From positions 1-5,453 of the forward strand of contig DAIELO010000090.1 of assembly GCA_027341705.1 (NCBI GenBank): a DNA stretch of 5,453 nt. Direction: 5' to 3'. The stretch is from Caryophanales bacterium (GTDB lineage Bacteria; Bacillota; Bacilli; Alicyclobacillales; SLC66). This document shows, piece after piece, positions 1 through 5,453 of this stretch. The stretch's first letter is position 1. Every line of letters starts with the position of its first letter. The translations under genes were made by a program, and so were the position numbers. Under the pieces are notes generated by a model. The model ran no database searches. It saw only the letters and a list, made by a program, of their open reading frames with translations, and had not been told where the DNA came from.

Positions 1-2
1 TG

Positions 3-860
3 TTAATCGTCCGTAATATGTCCTTCCTGCGGGAGCAGGTTATTCGTTTTCACATACGTATCATCATCGTGTTTCGTCCACTCTTGGATCGACCGAACAA
101 TCACCTCAAAGATGCCCGCCAGTGTCTCCCCAACGGCTTCAAAGTCTTCGCGGGTGGCAATCACTGCCGTAATGTCACCACTATAGTCTCCCGCATCCAA
201 AATCGTGGAATCAGGCTTGGTATGGAGCAAGGCATCCTGGTCGATCTGTTGTAACCACTGCGCAAACCGAGCCAGCGGCATCACGCAGTCTGGCGTAAAT
301 CCAATCACAATTTCATAGATGCGATACCCTTCGTCCATCGCCTTTTCCGCCACAGTACGAATCAACGCTTGATCAGAAATGCCTGTGACGGGCGCGGCTG
401 GCGTCGCGCTGACCGTGCTCGCCGAACTAGCTGAGCCGACGTTACGCGCAGACGGGGTCCGCACCGTCGGCGACGCATACGGTCGCCCCTCGCGCACCGC
501 CGTCAGTTCATCGATAATCGGCTGAATGTGACGATCGGACTCTTCTTCTGTGCCTTCAATATCATTAAGTAATAGCTCCAACATATCTAATGCATGCAGG
601 AGTGCATCCACAATGGGCGTAGAAATGATTAACTTATTATTGCGTAAGTCATCTAGTAAATTTTCCGCTTTGTGAGTGACTTCTCCCATATGTTGATAGC
701 CCATGGTCATCGCCATGCCTTTAATCGTATGCGCCGCACGGAAAATCGTCGCAATCGCCGTGACATCCCCTGACTTTTCCATGCTGATCATGCCATCTGA
801 CCAAGCTTGCAGGTGTTCACGTGTTTCATCGATAAACATGGATAGATACTCTTTACTCAT
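3..860 (-). CDS. cheA: CheA N-terminal part: HPt (P1) plus CheY-docking (P2) domains only
   Basis: The 285-residue product matches the front half of the cytoplasmic chemotaxis kinase CheA. Residues 1-125 form a P1 phosphotransfer domain with the motif FRAAHTIKGMA, where His44 is the expected phosphorylated histidine, followed by the conserved HKAENLLDDLRN helix. Residues 126-164 are a Ser/Ala/Thr/Pro-rich linker. Residues 165-262 resemble P2, the CheY/CheB docking domain of Bacillus CheA (motif EGYRIYEIVIGF). After a 23-residue tail the frame stops with TAA, so P3 dimerisation, P4 ATPase and P5 CheW-binding domains are absent; family members are usually about 650-700 residues. ATG at 860 has a GGGG-type ribosome site 5 bases upstream (866-870). 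It is the third gene of the cheX, globin-receptor, cheA set. It may be a genuine split CheA whose core is encoded to the left of the window, or a frameshifted cheA. Domain identity is strong; the reason for the stop is unknown. Confidence 0.85.
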   Translation of the reverse strand: MSKEYLSMFIDETREHLQAWSDGMISMEKSGDVTAIATIFRAAHTIKGMAMTMGYQHMGEVTHKAENLLDDLRNNKLIISTPIVDALLHALDMLELLLNDIEGTEEESDRHIQPIIDELTAVREGRPYASPTVRTPSARNVGSASSASTVSATPAAPVTGISDQALIRTVAEKAMDEGYRIYEIVIGFTPDCVMPLARFAQWLQQIDQDALLHTKPDSTILDAGDYSGDITAVIATREDFEAVGETLAGIFEVIVRSIQEWTKHDDDTYVKTNNLLPQEGHITDD

Positions 861-900
861 GCGTTCCCCTACCTTTACCTGTTATCCGCTTATTCACTCC

Positions 901-1854
901 TTATTCAGTGCGTGTTAACTCTTGTGCTTTATCACGGAGTCGTTCAAACGAAGCGGCAAACTCTTCCATGCTCGCAGTATGCTCCTCAGACAGTGCGGAA
1001 ATTTCCTCCACATTCTGATTGAGCAACGTGACTTCCTCATTCACATGAAACAATTGCTTTTCAATATGACGCGCATTAATTTTACTTTGATCTGCCATTT
1101 TTCGTACCTCATCGGCCACAACGGAGAATCCTCGTCCCAATTCCCCCGCTCGCGCCGCTTCAATCGCCGCGTTCAGCCCTAACAAATTAGACTGTGCCGA
1201 GATTTCCTGCACCGCATTCACGAGATTCAGCGATTGGTTAGAGTCTTCTTGGATGGAGTGTGAACTTTCTGCCATCGTTTGCACTTTCTCCGTCATCGTC
1301 ACCATCGTGTTGGACAATTGATGCGCCAGATCCGACATTTCCTTGATCGTATCCACTAGTTGATGGCTAATGGCTTCTTCCCAATCCTTTCTCGCTTGAT
1401 CATACGCCTCAATCATCAACGACAAGCGAAACATCAGTCGCTTTTGCGTCGCATTAACAAATGCAACGCCTCGATCCGCACCGTATTGTTGGACGAAATT
1501 CGAATATACACTCATAAATGAGACCACCCATTTTGATTCCAAATGGATGCGGTGATGAACTTGACCAATTCGATAGATTTCTTCTTGCAGTGCCCGAGAC
1601 GATTCCTTTTCCCCCAACGTTTCAAAAAAGCGCACTTGCGTTTGCTTCAACCGTTCAATTGTGGAATGATGATTCACGATGTTCACTAAATCAGGAATTT
1701 GTTGTAAATGTTTATAAAATACATCGACCATTTCTCGACTATGCTTCGTAAAAAAATCTCGTTGTTCGTGAATCACCTGCAACTCTTGTTCCGTCAGACC
1801 CGACAATTCCATCTGCCATTTCGTATTCAAACTGATCTCCCCCAGGTTTCGCAT
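901..1854 (-). CDS. HemAT-like globin-coupled soluble chemoreceptor with short MCP hairpin
   Basis: A soluble 317-residue oxygen sensor that should pass signals to CheA. Residues 1-165 are a protoglobin sensor. [11 protein letters not shown] contains the likely proximal heme ligand His100. Taking residues recalled for B. subtilis HemAT (Tyr70, His86, Leu92, Thr95, His123), a constant offset of 23 gives Tyr47, His63, Leu69, Thr72 and His100 here, all conserved. Residues 166-317 form an MCP signalling coiled coil with the kinase-contact tip around [14 protein letters not shown] (225-238), then [15 protein letters not shown]. There is no transmembrane segment. At 317 residues against about 432 in HemAT, the arms either side of the tip are short. 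Two starts compete: ATG at 1854 (GGGGG 4 bases upstream) and TTG at 1830 (GGGGGAG, 1837-1843, 6 bases upstream), the latter giving 309 residues. It lies 24 bases after cheX and 40 before cheA, so co-transcription is likely. Role in aerotaxis is inferred. Confidence 0.9.
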   Translation of the reverse strand: MRNLGEISLNTKWQMELSGLTEQELQVIHEQRDFFTKHSREMVDVFYKHLQQIPDLVNIVNHHSTIERLKQTQVRFFETLGEKESSRALQEEIYRIGQVHHRIHLESKWVVSFMSVYSNFVQQYGADRGVAFVNATQKRLMFRLSLMIEAYDQARKDWEEAISHQLVDTIKEMSDLAHQLSNTMVTMTEKVQTMAESSHSIQEDSNQSLNLVNAVQEISAQSNLLGLNAAIEAARAGELGRGFSVVADEVRKMADQSKINARHIEKQLFHVNEEVTLLNQNVEEISALSEEHTASMEEFAASFERLRDKAQELTRTE

Positions 1855-1878
1855 TTGTCCCCCAGCAAATCACCGATG

Positions 1879-2334
1879 TTACTGTGCGTCTTCCATGGCG
1901 AGAACCAATTGACCCTTCGCGCCATTTAACAAAAAAGGGACACTTATCGCCGTGCCAAACCCGCCCAACTTCACTTTCCCCTGCATCGTGGTCGGTGGCG
2001 TAATATCAATGTGAATGGACTGATTATATAACCTCGTCGCGGTATGGCCAGCGACCGAATTACCAAACTCACCCACAAACGATTCCAACATATCCCCTTC
2101 GAGCTCCATCCCGTACATGGTGACACCAGCATGTGCAAATACCGCCGATTCACCTAGGATAAATAACCGCCCGCGAAGATCACCTAAAATCCCCACTAAC
2201 ACCCCATAGTCTGTTTGTAAGAGTGGTGCTTTCATCATACTAGGTTTTTCTGCTTCAATGTTAACCAATTCATGAATACTACTTAAAGTTGCATTAAGAA
2301 GGCTAGTGATCCTTCCTGCATTGGGACTATTCAT
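1879..2334 (-). CDS. cheX: CheX-type CheY-P phosphatase
   Basis: A 151-residue cytoplasmic protein of the CheC/CheX/FliY phosphatase family, which removes phosphate from CheY-P and resets the motor signal. The diagnostic motif S-x3-E-x2-N is present at residues 85-92 (SFVGEFGN), giving Glu89 and Asn92 as the catalytic pair. The stretch IDITPPTTMQGKVK that follows is typical of CheX, as recalled from the Thermotoga protein, and supplies the downstream proline of the motif. Only one catalytic motif is present, as in CheX; CheC and FliY have two. Length (about 150) is normal for CheX, so the gene looks complete. ATG at 2334 is preceded by AAGGAGAG (2344-2351) at 9 bases. It is the first gene of the operon with the globin receptor and the CheA fragment. 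CheX often works in organisms without CheZ. A CheC-like relative is the main alternative. Confidence 0.88.
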   Translation of the reverse strand: MNSPNAGRITSLLNATLSSIHELVNIEAEKPSMMKAPLLQTDYGVLVGILGDLRGRLFILGESAVFAHAGVTMYGMELEGDMLESFVGEFGNSVAGHTATRLYNQSIHIDITPPTTMQGKVKLGGFGTAISVPFLLNGAKGQLVLAMEDAQ

Positions 2335-2390
2335 AAACTACATCTCTCCTTAATATGTTCGTTGCTTACTACTAGCAATTACATCACACT

Positions 2391-2405
2391 CGATGATATG
2401 CATCG
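2391..2405. repeat. Short inverted repeat in the cheX leader
   Basis: CGATG and CATCG arms are separated by 5 bases, just downstream of the predicted cheX transcription start. A second 5-base inverted repeat, TTGCT and AGCAA with a 7-base loop, lies at 2362-2378. They could be an operator or small leader hairpins, but arms this short may arise by chance. Confidence 0.25.
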
Positions 2406-2419
2406 CCTTAATTAAAATC

Positions 2420-2449
2420 ATTATAATTTATCTAGTGCCATGTTTACAA
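2420..2449 (-). promoter_or_regulatory. Candidate sigma-A promoter of the cheX operon
   Basis: On the minus strand TTGTAA (2449-2444, four of six consensus bases) is followed after 18 bases by a perfect TATAAT (2425-2420). Transcription would start near 2412, giving a leader of about 78 bases before the cheX start. No good sigma-D motility promoter (TAAA, about 15 bases, GCCGATAT) was found in this spacer. Confidence 0.55.
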
Positions 2450-2535
2450 TCAAATTATTTTCCTATCCCAATAATCATTGCACCTACACAATAAAAGCAA
2501 AAACTGATCACCTAAATTGATGTGATTTGGGTTAC

Positions 2536-2541
2536 TATAAT
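2536..2541 (+). promoter_or_regulatory. Candidate -10 box of the aldolase gene
   Basis: A perfect TATAAT lies 50 bases before the aldolase ATG, giving a leader of about 44 bases. No good -35 hexamer sits 16-18 bases upstream (the sequence there is TAAATT or AAATTG); TTGATG at 2517-2522 is only 13 bases away. An inverted repeat, ATCAC (2507-2511) and GTGAT (2522-2526), covers the -35 region, so the promoter may depend on a regulator. Confidence 0.5.
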
Positions 2542-2577
2542 AGAGAAAGTATTAATACGTCAATCTACTGATGAAAT

Positions 2578-2584
2578 AGGAGGG
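2578..2584 (+). promoter_or_regulatory. Ribosome binding site of the aldolase gene
   Basis: AGGAGGG lies 7 bases before ATG at 2592. This is near ideal for Bacilli and fixes the start, since no other in-frame start has such a site. Confidence 0.85.
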
Positions 2585-2591
2585 AATTTAA

Positions 2592-3656
2592 ATGATCAAT
2601 AAAATCATTGAGTATTTAGGTGCAGATGCTGATAACCTTCTGAACCATTCATGTACTACCATCCCCAAGAACCTGATCAACCTGCCCTCACCCAACGTAG
2701 TTAGTGATGTGTATGCACAGTCTGATAGAAACAACCAGACTCTGCGCAATCTGCAGTGGTTGCTAAGCACCGGACGCCTTGCAGGCACAGGTTATACGTC
2801 AATCCTCCCTGTTGATCAGGGCATTGAGCACTCTGCCGGCGCTTCTTTTGCCAAAAATCCAATCTACTTTGATCCAGAAAATATCGTGAAGCTCGCACTC
2901 GAAGGCGGCTGTAACGGCGTCGCATCCACGTTAGGTGTGTTAGGAATGGTGTCTCGCAAATACGCACACAAGATCCCATTTATCGTAAAAATCAATCACA
3001 ACGAGTTGCTTACATACCCTAACAAGTTTGATCAGGTGCCCTTTTCCAGCGTCCGTCAAGCTTGGAACATGGGAGCAGCAGCCGTTGGAGCCACCATATA
3101 CTTTGGCTCAGATGAATCGACGCGGCAAATTCAAGAAGTCAGCGAAGCATTTGAGGAGGCTCATGAATTGGGGATGTTCACCATATTGTGGTGTTATCTA
3201 CGGAACCCCAAGTTCAAAGTGGATGGTATTGATTACCACACCTCCGCTGATCTCACTGGTCAAGCTAATCACCTTGGCGTGACCATTCAGGCTGACATCA
3301 TCAAACAGAAATTACCTGACGTCAACGGCGGTTACAAAGCACTCAATCAAAGTGGCAGCTATGGCAAGTTCGATGAACGGATGTACTCCCAACTAGCGTC
3401 AGATCACCCTATTGATCTCACTCGTTATCAAGTAGCAAATGGTTACATGGGCAAAATTGGACTCATCAACTCAGGTGGCGCATCAGGCGAAAACGACTTT
3501 GCAGAAGCAGTTCGAACGGCGGTCATCAATAAACGAGCTGGCGGCATGGGCCTCATTTCCGGTCGAAAATCATTCCAGCGTCCGATGAATGAAGGCGTAG
3601 AACTACTCCATGCGATTCAAGACGTGTACCTTAGTCACGATGTGACAATTGCCTAA
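2592..3656 (+). CDS. fbaB: Class I fructose-bisphosphate aldolase, DhnA/FbaB type
   Basis: A 354-residue cytoplasmic enzyme that reversibly cleaves fructose 1,6-bisphosphate into dihydroxyacetone phosphate and glyceraldehyde 3-phosphate in glycolysis and gluconeogenesis. It belongs to the archaeal-type class I family, which uses a lysine Schiff base and no metal. Visible landmarks of the TIM barrel are LPVDQGIEH (72-80, with Asp75), [11 protein letters not shown] (130-140), [12 protein letters not shown] (231-242) with Lys238 as the likely Schiff-base lysine, and the phosphate-binding loops NSGGAS (293-298) and [12 protein letters not shown] (320-331). Length is close to E. coli FbaB (about 350), so it appears complete. 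It has its own promoter and a terminator 40 bases after the stop, so it is probably monocistronic. It is divergent from the che operon with no evident functional link. Many Bacilli rely on a class II zinc aldolase, so this may be a second or alternative enzyme; that cannot be judged from the window. Confidence 0.95.
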   Translation: MINKIIEYLGADADNLLNHSCTTIPKNLINLPSPNVVSDVYAQSDRNNQTLRNLQWLLSTGRLAGTGYTSILPVDQGIEHSAGASFAKNPIYFDPENIVKLALEGGCNGVASTLGVLGMVSRKYAHKIPFIVKINHNELLTYPNKFDQVPFSSVRQAWNMGAAAVGATIYFGSDESTRQIQEVSEAFEEAHELGMFTILWCYLRNPKFKVDGIDYHTSADLTGQANHLGVTIQADIIKQKLPDVNGGYKALNQSGSYGKFDERMYSQLASDHPIDLTRYQVANGYMGKIGLINSGGASGENDFAEAVRTAVINKRAGGMGLISGRKSFQRPMNEGVELLHAIQDVYLSHDVTIA

Positions 3657-3696
3657 TTTTCAAGTTGTATCTAGCAATATTTGATAGTGTCTTTGC

Positions 3697-3736
3697 AAAA
3701 ACATCTACAGTCTTCTCTGAGGTTGTAGATGTTTTT
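3697..3736. terminator. Bidirectional Rho-independent terminator between convergent genes
   Basis: A perfect 13-base inverted repeat has arms AAAAACATCTACA (3697-3709) and TGTAGATGTTTTT (3724-3736). The 14-base interior can extend the stem with wobble pairs down to a CTCT loop (3715-3718). A residues lead and T residues trail the hairpin, so it works in either direction. It lies 40 bases after the aldolase stop and 15 bases after the minus-strand kinase stop, and probably serves both. Confidence 0.9.
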
Positions 3737-3751
3737 GTCATTCTATCGACC

Positions 3752-4603
3752 CTAGATACCTTGACCAATAACCATCACTTTCGTACCGTAAGAGTTAGAA
3801 TCAAATGCAATAGACGCACCAATGTCGTATGCACGACTGGTGATGATATTAATTCCATGTTGTTGCTGTGAAATAGTTTGGATATTAAATCCTATTCCGT
3901 TATCTTCAACAATAAAAGTCCAATTATCTCTTGCTTTTGTATCCCAATCAAGCGTCACTGACACTTTTGTTGCTTTCGAATGTTTCAAAATATTAGCCAA
4001 GGTCTCTTGAAGAATTCCAAACAATTGTTCTTGTTTTTTTGCTGACAGTTCACTTGCATTCATGGGAAAGTGGAAAGTCCACTCAATTTGGTTCGGAGTT
4101 AATATTTTCTCTAAATAAGACCGGATGATGGATTCGAAATTTTTATCATCAGTAATCGGTGAGCGCAAACTAAAAATTGAGCTCCTAATACTCTCGTCCA
4201 TTTCTCGTAATGACATCAATACTTGATTTAAATTGTCCATTAATGCGCTGTCATCGTATCTTTTCGCAATTTCTTTGGCCGCATTGAGCTGCACACCCGA
4301 GTAAAAAATTGACTGGGCAATTTGATCATGTAGAGCACGAGCAATACTTTCACGTTCTTCCAATGCCGCCCGCGTTGCTTTTTCATGGCTCAAAGCCTGT
4401 TCAACATCAATCAGTCGTTGTACTAACGTTCTCGAAACGATGGCGATGACGACAGCGTCGATCAACGGAGTCAGCCAATTCCCAACATCCATAGGCAGAA
4501 CACTAAGCATCAAAGCAGTATGTCTGATTAGTTCAAATAACCCAATAATCAGTGCAGGCATAATGATAAGAACCCATTTAATCCTTGTTGTTGTCATGAT
4601 CAT
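3752..4603 (-). CDS. Membrane sensor histidine kinase, NarL/LiaS (HisKA_3) type, no adjacent response regulator
   Basis: A 283-residue two-component kinase. The N-terminus has two predicted membrane helices (about 9-33 and 44-62) with only a short loop between them and no extracellular or PAS/GAF sensor. A short coiled coil (63-84) leads to the HisKA_3 dimerisation motif ERESIARALHDQIAQ, with His92 as the phosphorylated histidine and Gln97 conserved. The HATPase_c domain follows: N box ETLANILKHS (200-209), G1 box VEDNGIGFN (232-240), HGINIITSRA (249-258) and a final GTKV (273-276). Kinases of this type normally pair with a LuxR/NarL-family regulator, but none is in the window; terminators flank the gene on both sides, so it seems to be transcribed alone. 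The longest frame begins at 4603, but AGGGG (4606-4610) is only 2 bases from that ATG and 8 bases from the third codon, ATG at 4597, so the real protein is probably 281 residues. The signal sensed is unknown. Confidence 0.92.
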   Translation of the reverse strand: MIMTTTRIKWVLIIMPALIIGLFELIRHTALMLSVLPMDVGNWLTPLIDAVVIAIVSRTLVQRLIDVEQALSHEKATRAALEERESIARALHDQIAQSIFYSGVQLNAAKEIAKRYDDSALMDNLNQVLMSLREMDESIRSSIFSLRSPITDDKNFESIIRSYLEKILTPNQIEWTFHFPMNASELSAKKQEQLFGILQETLANILKHSKATKVSVTLDWDTKARDNWTFIVEDNGIGFNIQTISQQQHGINIITSRAYDIGASIAFDSNSYGTKVMVIGQGI

Positions 4604-4631
4604 TTCCCCTACATCGAATTTACTTTAAAAA

Positions 4632-4660
4632 AGTATACAATTTCGGGGATCTATTTGCAC
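4632..4660 (-). promoter_or_regulatory. Weak candidate promoter of the kinase gene
   Basis: On the minus strand TATACT (4637-4632) is a good -10 box about 35 bases before the likely start at 4597. The -35 position, 17 bases upstream, reads GTGCAA (4660-4655), which matches only three of six bases. A separate promoter is expected because a terminator lies just upstream. Confidence 0.35.
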
Positions 4661-4680
4661 CATCCTTTAATGTACGGCGG

Positions 4681-4715
4681 AAAAATGCAAAAGAGCCGAA
4701 AGTTATTCCGGCCCT
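4681..4715 (-). terminator. Rho-independent terminator after the small glutamine-rich gene
   Basis: Read on the minus strand, AGGGCCG (4715-4709) pairs with CGGCTCT (4698-4692) with one G-U wobble across a 10-base loop, and is followed by TTT GCA TTTTT. It lies 38 bases after the stop of the small gene and isolates it from the kinase gene. Confidence 0.8.
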
Positions 4716-4753
4716 GTAAGCATATCGTTAATGATAACAGATTCACTACTCTA

Positions 4754-4936
4754 TTACCCTAACAGATTAATTTTTTGTCCTTTGCCTGGCTCGACTCCAT
4801 GATCGCCATCACCATCAGCAGGTTTGCTAGTTTGCGCACCTTGTTGCTGCTGTTGCGAGACTTGTTGCTGTTGCAGTAGCCATTGCGATTGAATGTTGCC
4901 TGAAGATTGAACTCCTGAAACGGACATCATCATCAC
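4754..4936 (-). CDS. Small glutamine-rich protein of unknown function
   Basis: I do not recognise a family. The frame begins with GTG followed by three ATG codons. The ribosome site GAGGAG (4936-4941) overlaps the GTG and is 8 bases from the last ATG (4925-4927), so the product is probably 57 residues starting MSVSGVQSSG. The first third is Ser/Gly/Val-rich, the middle is a glutamine tract (LLQQQQVSQQQQQGAQ) and the tail is polar with DGDGDHGVEPGKGQ, ending INLLG. DGDGD resembles the start of an acidic metal-binding loop but does not follow the EF-hand pattern. There is no signal peptide, membrane helix or cysteine. A good ribosome site and a terminator 38 bases downstream argue that the gene is real. 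It is divergent from a probable spore coat gene, so a spore role is possible but unproved. Confidence 0.65.
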   Translation of the reverse strand: MMMMSVSGVQSSGNIQSQWLLQQQQVSQQQQQGAQTSKPADGDGDHGVEPGKGQKINLLG

Positions 4937-5099
4937 TCCTCACCAATATCCTCACCATAGTTGACAAACCTGTAGAGAAGCTGATGAGACTCTGATCAAG
5001 ATAGCCAAAGTTAGTGAGATGACCATGGTTATTCGTCTCTTTCCATGGATCAAAACACTGCATTTATTACATTATTACAGACCAAAGGAGGAATTGGCT
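4937..5099. promoter_or_regulatory. Divergent spacer between the small gene and the coat-like gene
   Basis: This 163-base stretch must hold both promoters, but neither is clear. A perfect TTGACA at 4961-4966 (plus strand) has only a poor -10 partner (GATGAG, 16 bases on). CATTTATTA at 5061-5069 resembles the sigma-K -10 box with one mismatch, without a convincing -35. Two palindromic CCATGG sites start 20 bases apart (5023 and 5043). AAAGGAGG at 5084-5091 is the ribosome site of the plus-strand gene. Confidence 0.35.
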
Positions 5100-5453
5100 G
5101 TGGGCAACCCGGTGGGCAAACACATTTGCCACCATCGCAAACCGCATCGAAGAGTAGAAGCAACAACATTACAACGACTAGCACAACGTGCGGCGCAATC
5201 TGAAACAGAAGCGATTCTCATCAAAGATTCCAATAACATCACGGTGGAGCAAACAGAAAATCAAACGTTGTATTTGGCGCAATTAGCTTTGGAGGGCTCG
5301 CTGCAATCAATTATCATGTTAGGCAATAAGTACGAGGTGGATACTAAAGCCCTAGAAGATATCATCCAACGCGTAAAGCAGCACAGCAAGGAAACGGTGC
5401 GTGTCATCAACAGCACCGAAATCACCATTACACAGCCGAGACCCAATACGCCG
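5100..5453 (+). CDS. Probable spore coat protein with CotX/CotV-like repeats, 5' part only
   Basis: An open frame of 118 codons runs to the window edge without a stop. GTG at 5100 is preceded by AAAGGAGG (5084-5091) at an ideal 8 bases; an in-frame TTG at 5094 is only 2 bases from it and is less likely. The N-terminus is basic and histidine-rich (KHICHHRKPHRR, 7-18). Residues 38-54 (ILIKDSNNITVEQTEN) and 99-116 (TVRVINSTEITITQ) are two copies of a strand motif separated by helical sequence, the arrangement I know from the Coat_X domain of insoluble coat proteins CotX and CotV, where segments like IIVKDSxxVxVTTTDTQ recur. If so, it would be a structural protein of the outer spore coat or crust made in the mother cell. 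Assignment is by recall of motif shape and is moderate. The lone Cys10 could take part in cross-linking. It is divergent from the small glutamine-rich gene. Confidence 0.6.
   Translation, partial: MGNPVGKHICHHRKPHRRVEATTLQRLAQRAAQSETEAILIKDSNNITVEQTENQTLYLAQLALEGSLQSIIMLGNKYEVDTKALEDIIQRVKQHSKETVRVINSTEITITQPRPNTP

Noticed and set aside
1518..1929. Plus-strand frames opposite the globin receptor and cheX
   Set aside because: They are antisense to genes with clear conserved motifs and have no ribosome sites of their own.
2335..2591. Sigma-D motility promoter for cheX
   Set aside because: No TAAA and GCCGATAT pair at 14-16 bases was found; GGCGATGC follows a TAAA only at the wrong distance.
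2588..3282. Alternative frames within the aldolase gene on both strands
   Set aside because: The aldolase reading is unambiguous across its length; these frames are shadows of it.
3665..3871. Plus-strand frame spanning the terminator and the kinase 3' end
   Set aside because: It runs through a strong terminator hairpin and then antisense to the kinase ATPase domain, with no ribosome site.
4805..4885. Triplet repeat resembling a tandem repeat or CRISPR
   Set aside because: It is glutamine-codon repetition within the small coding frame; there are no regular spacers or long direct repeats.
4961..4988. Perfect TTGACA as a sigma-A promoter for the coat-like gene
   Set aside because: The best -10 at proper spacing is GATGAG (three of six), and the start would lie over 100 bases before the gene; kept only as a note on the spacer.
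4827..5063. Minus-strand frame of 78 codons in the spacer and small gene
   Set aside because: It has no ribosome site before its ATG at 5063, reads through the Q-rich gene in another frame giving low-complexity Ala/Thr, and shows no family resemblance.
5261..5446. Minus-strand frame of 61 codons opposite the coat-like gene
   Set aside because: It lies antisense within a better supported frame that has an ideal ribosome site, and has no recognisable domain.

Overview
The window looks like chromosomal DNA of an endospore-forming, motile Firmicute (class Bacilli). The support is Gram-positive style ribosome binding sites (AGGAGGG, AAGGAGG, AAGGAGAG), a CheX and HemAT type chemotaxis set, a HisKA_3 kinase with a Bacilli-type two-helix membrane anchor, and the start of a gene resembling the spore coat CotX/CotV family. 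An Alicyclobacillus-like lineage is possible but is only a guess. No rRNA, tRNA, insertion sequence or CRISPR array was seen.

Left part (about 1-2450, minus strand): a tight chemotaxis operon read from right to left. It holds a CheX-type CheY-P phosphatase, a soluble globin-coupled oxygen receptor related to HemAT but with a short signalling hairpin, and a protein that contains only the first two domains of CheA (phosphotransfer P1 and CheY-docking P2) before it stops at the window edge. The gaps between genes are 24 and 40 bases. A plausible sigma-A promoter lies about 85 bases before cheX. Together the genes suggest a local oxygen-sensing input, phosphorelay and signal-termination set. The kinase core (P3-P5), CheW and CheY are not visible and may lie beyond position 1.

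Middle part (about 2450-3740): a 257-base divergent spacer holds the che promoter and the promoter of a class I (DhnA/FbaB type) fructose-bisphosphate aldolase gene on the plus strand. A strong hairpin flanked by A and T tracts follows. It can end transcription from both sides, because the next gene converges on it.

Right part (3752-5453): a minus-strand sensor histidine kinase of the NarL/LiaS (HisKA_3) type with no response regulator next to it; a small glutamine-rich protein of unknown function with its own terminator; and, divergently on the plus strand, the first 118 codons of a GTG-started gene that resembles spore coat X-domain proteins and runs off the right edge. Every gap without a gene is shorter than 300 bases.
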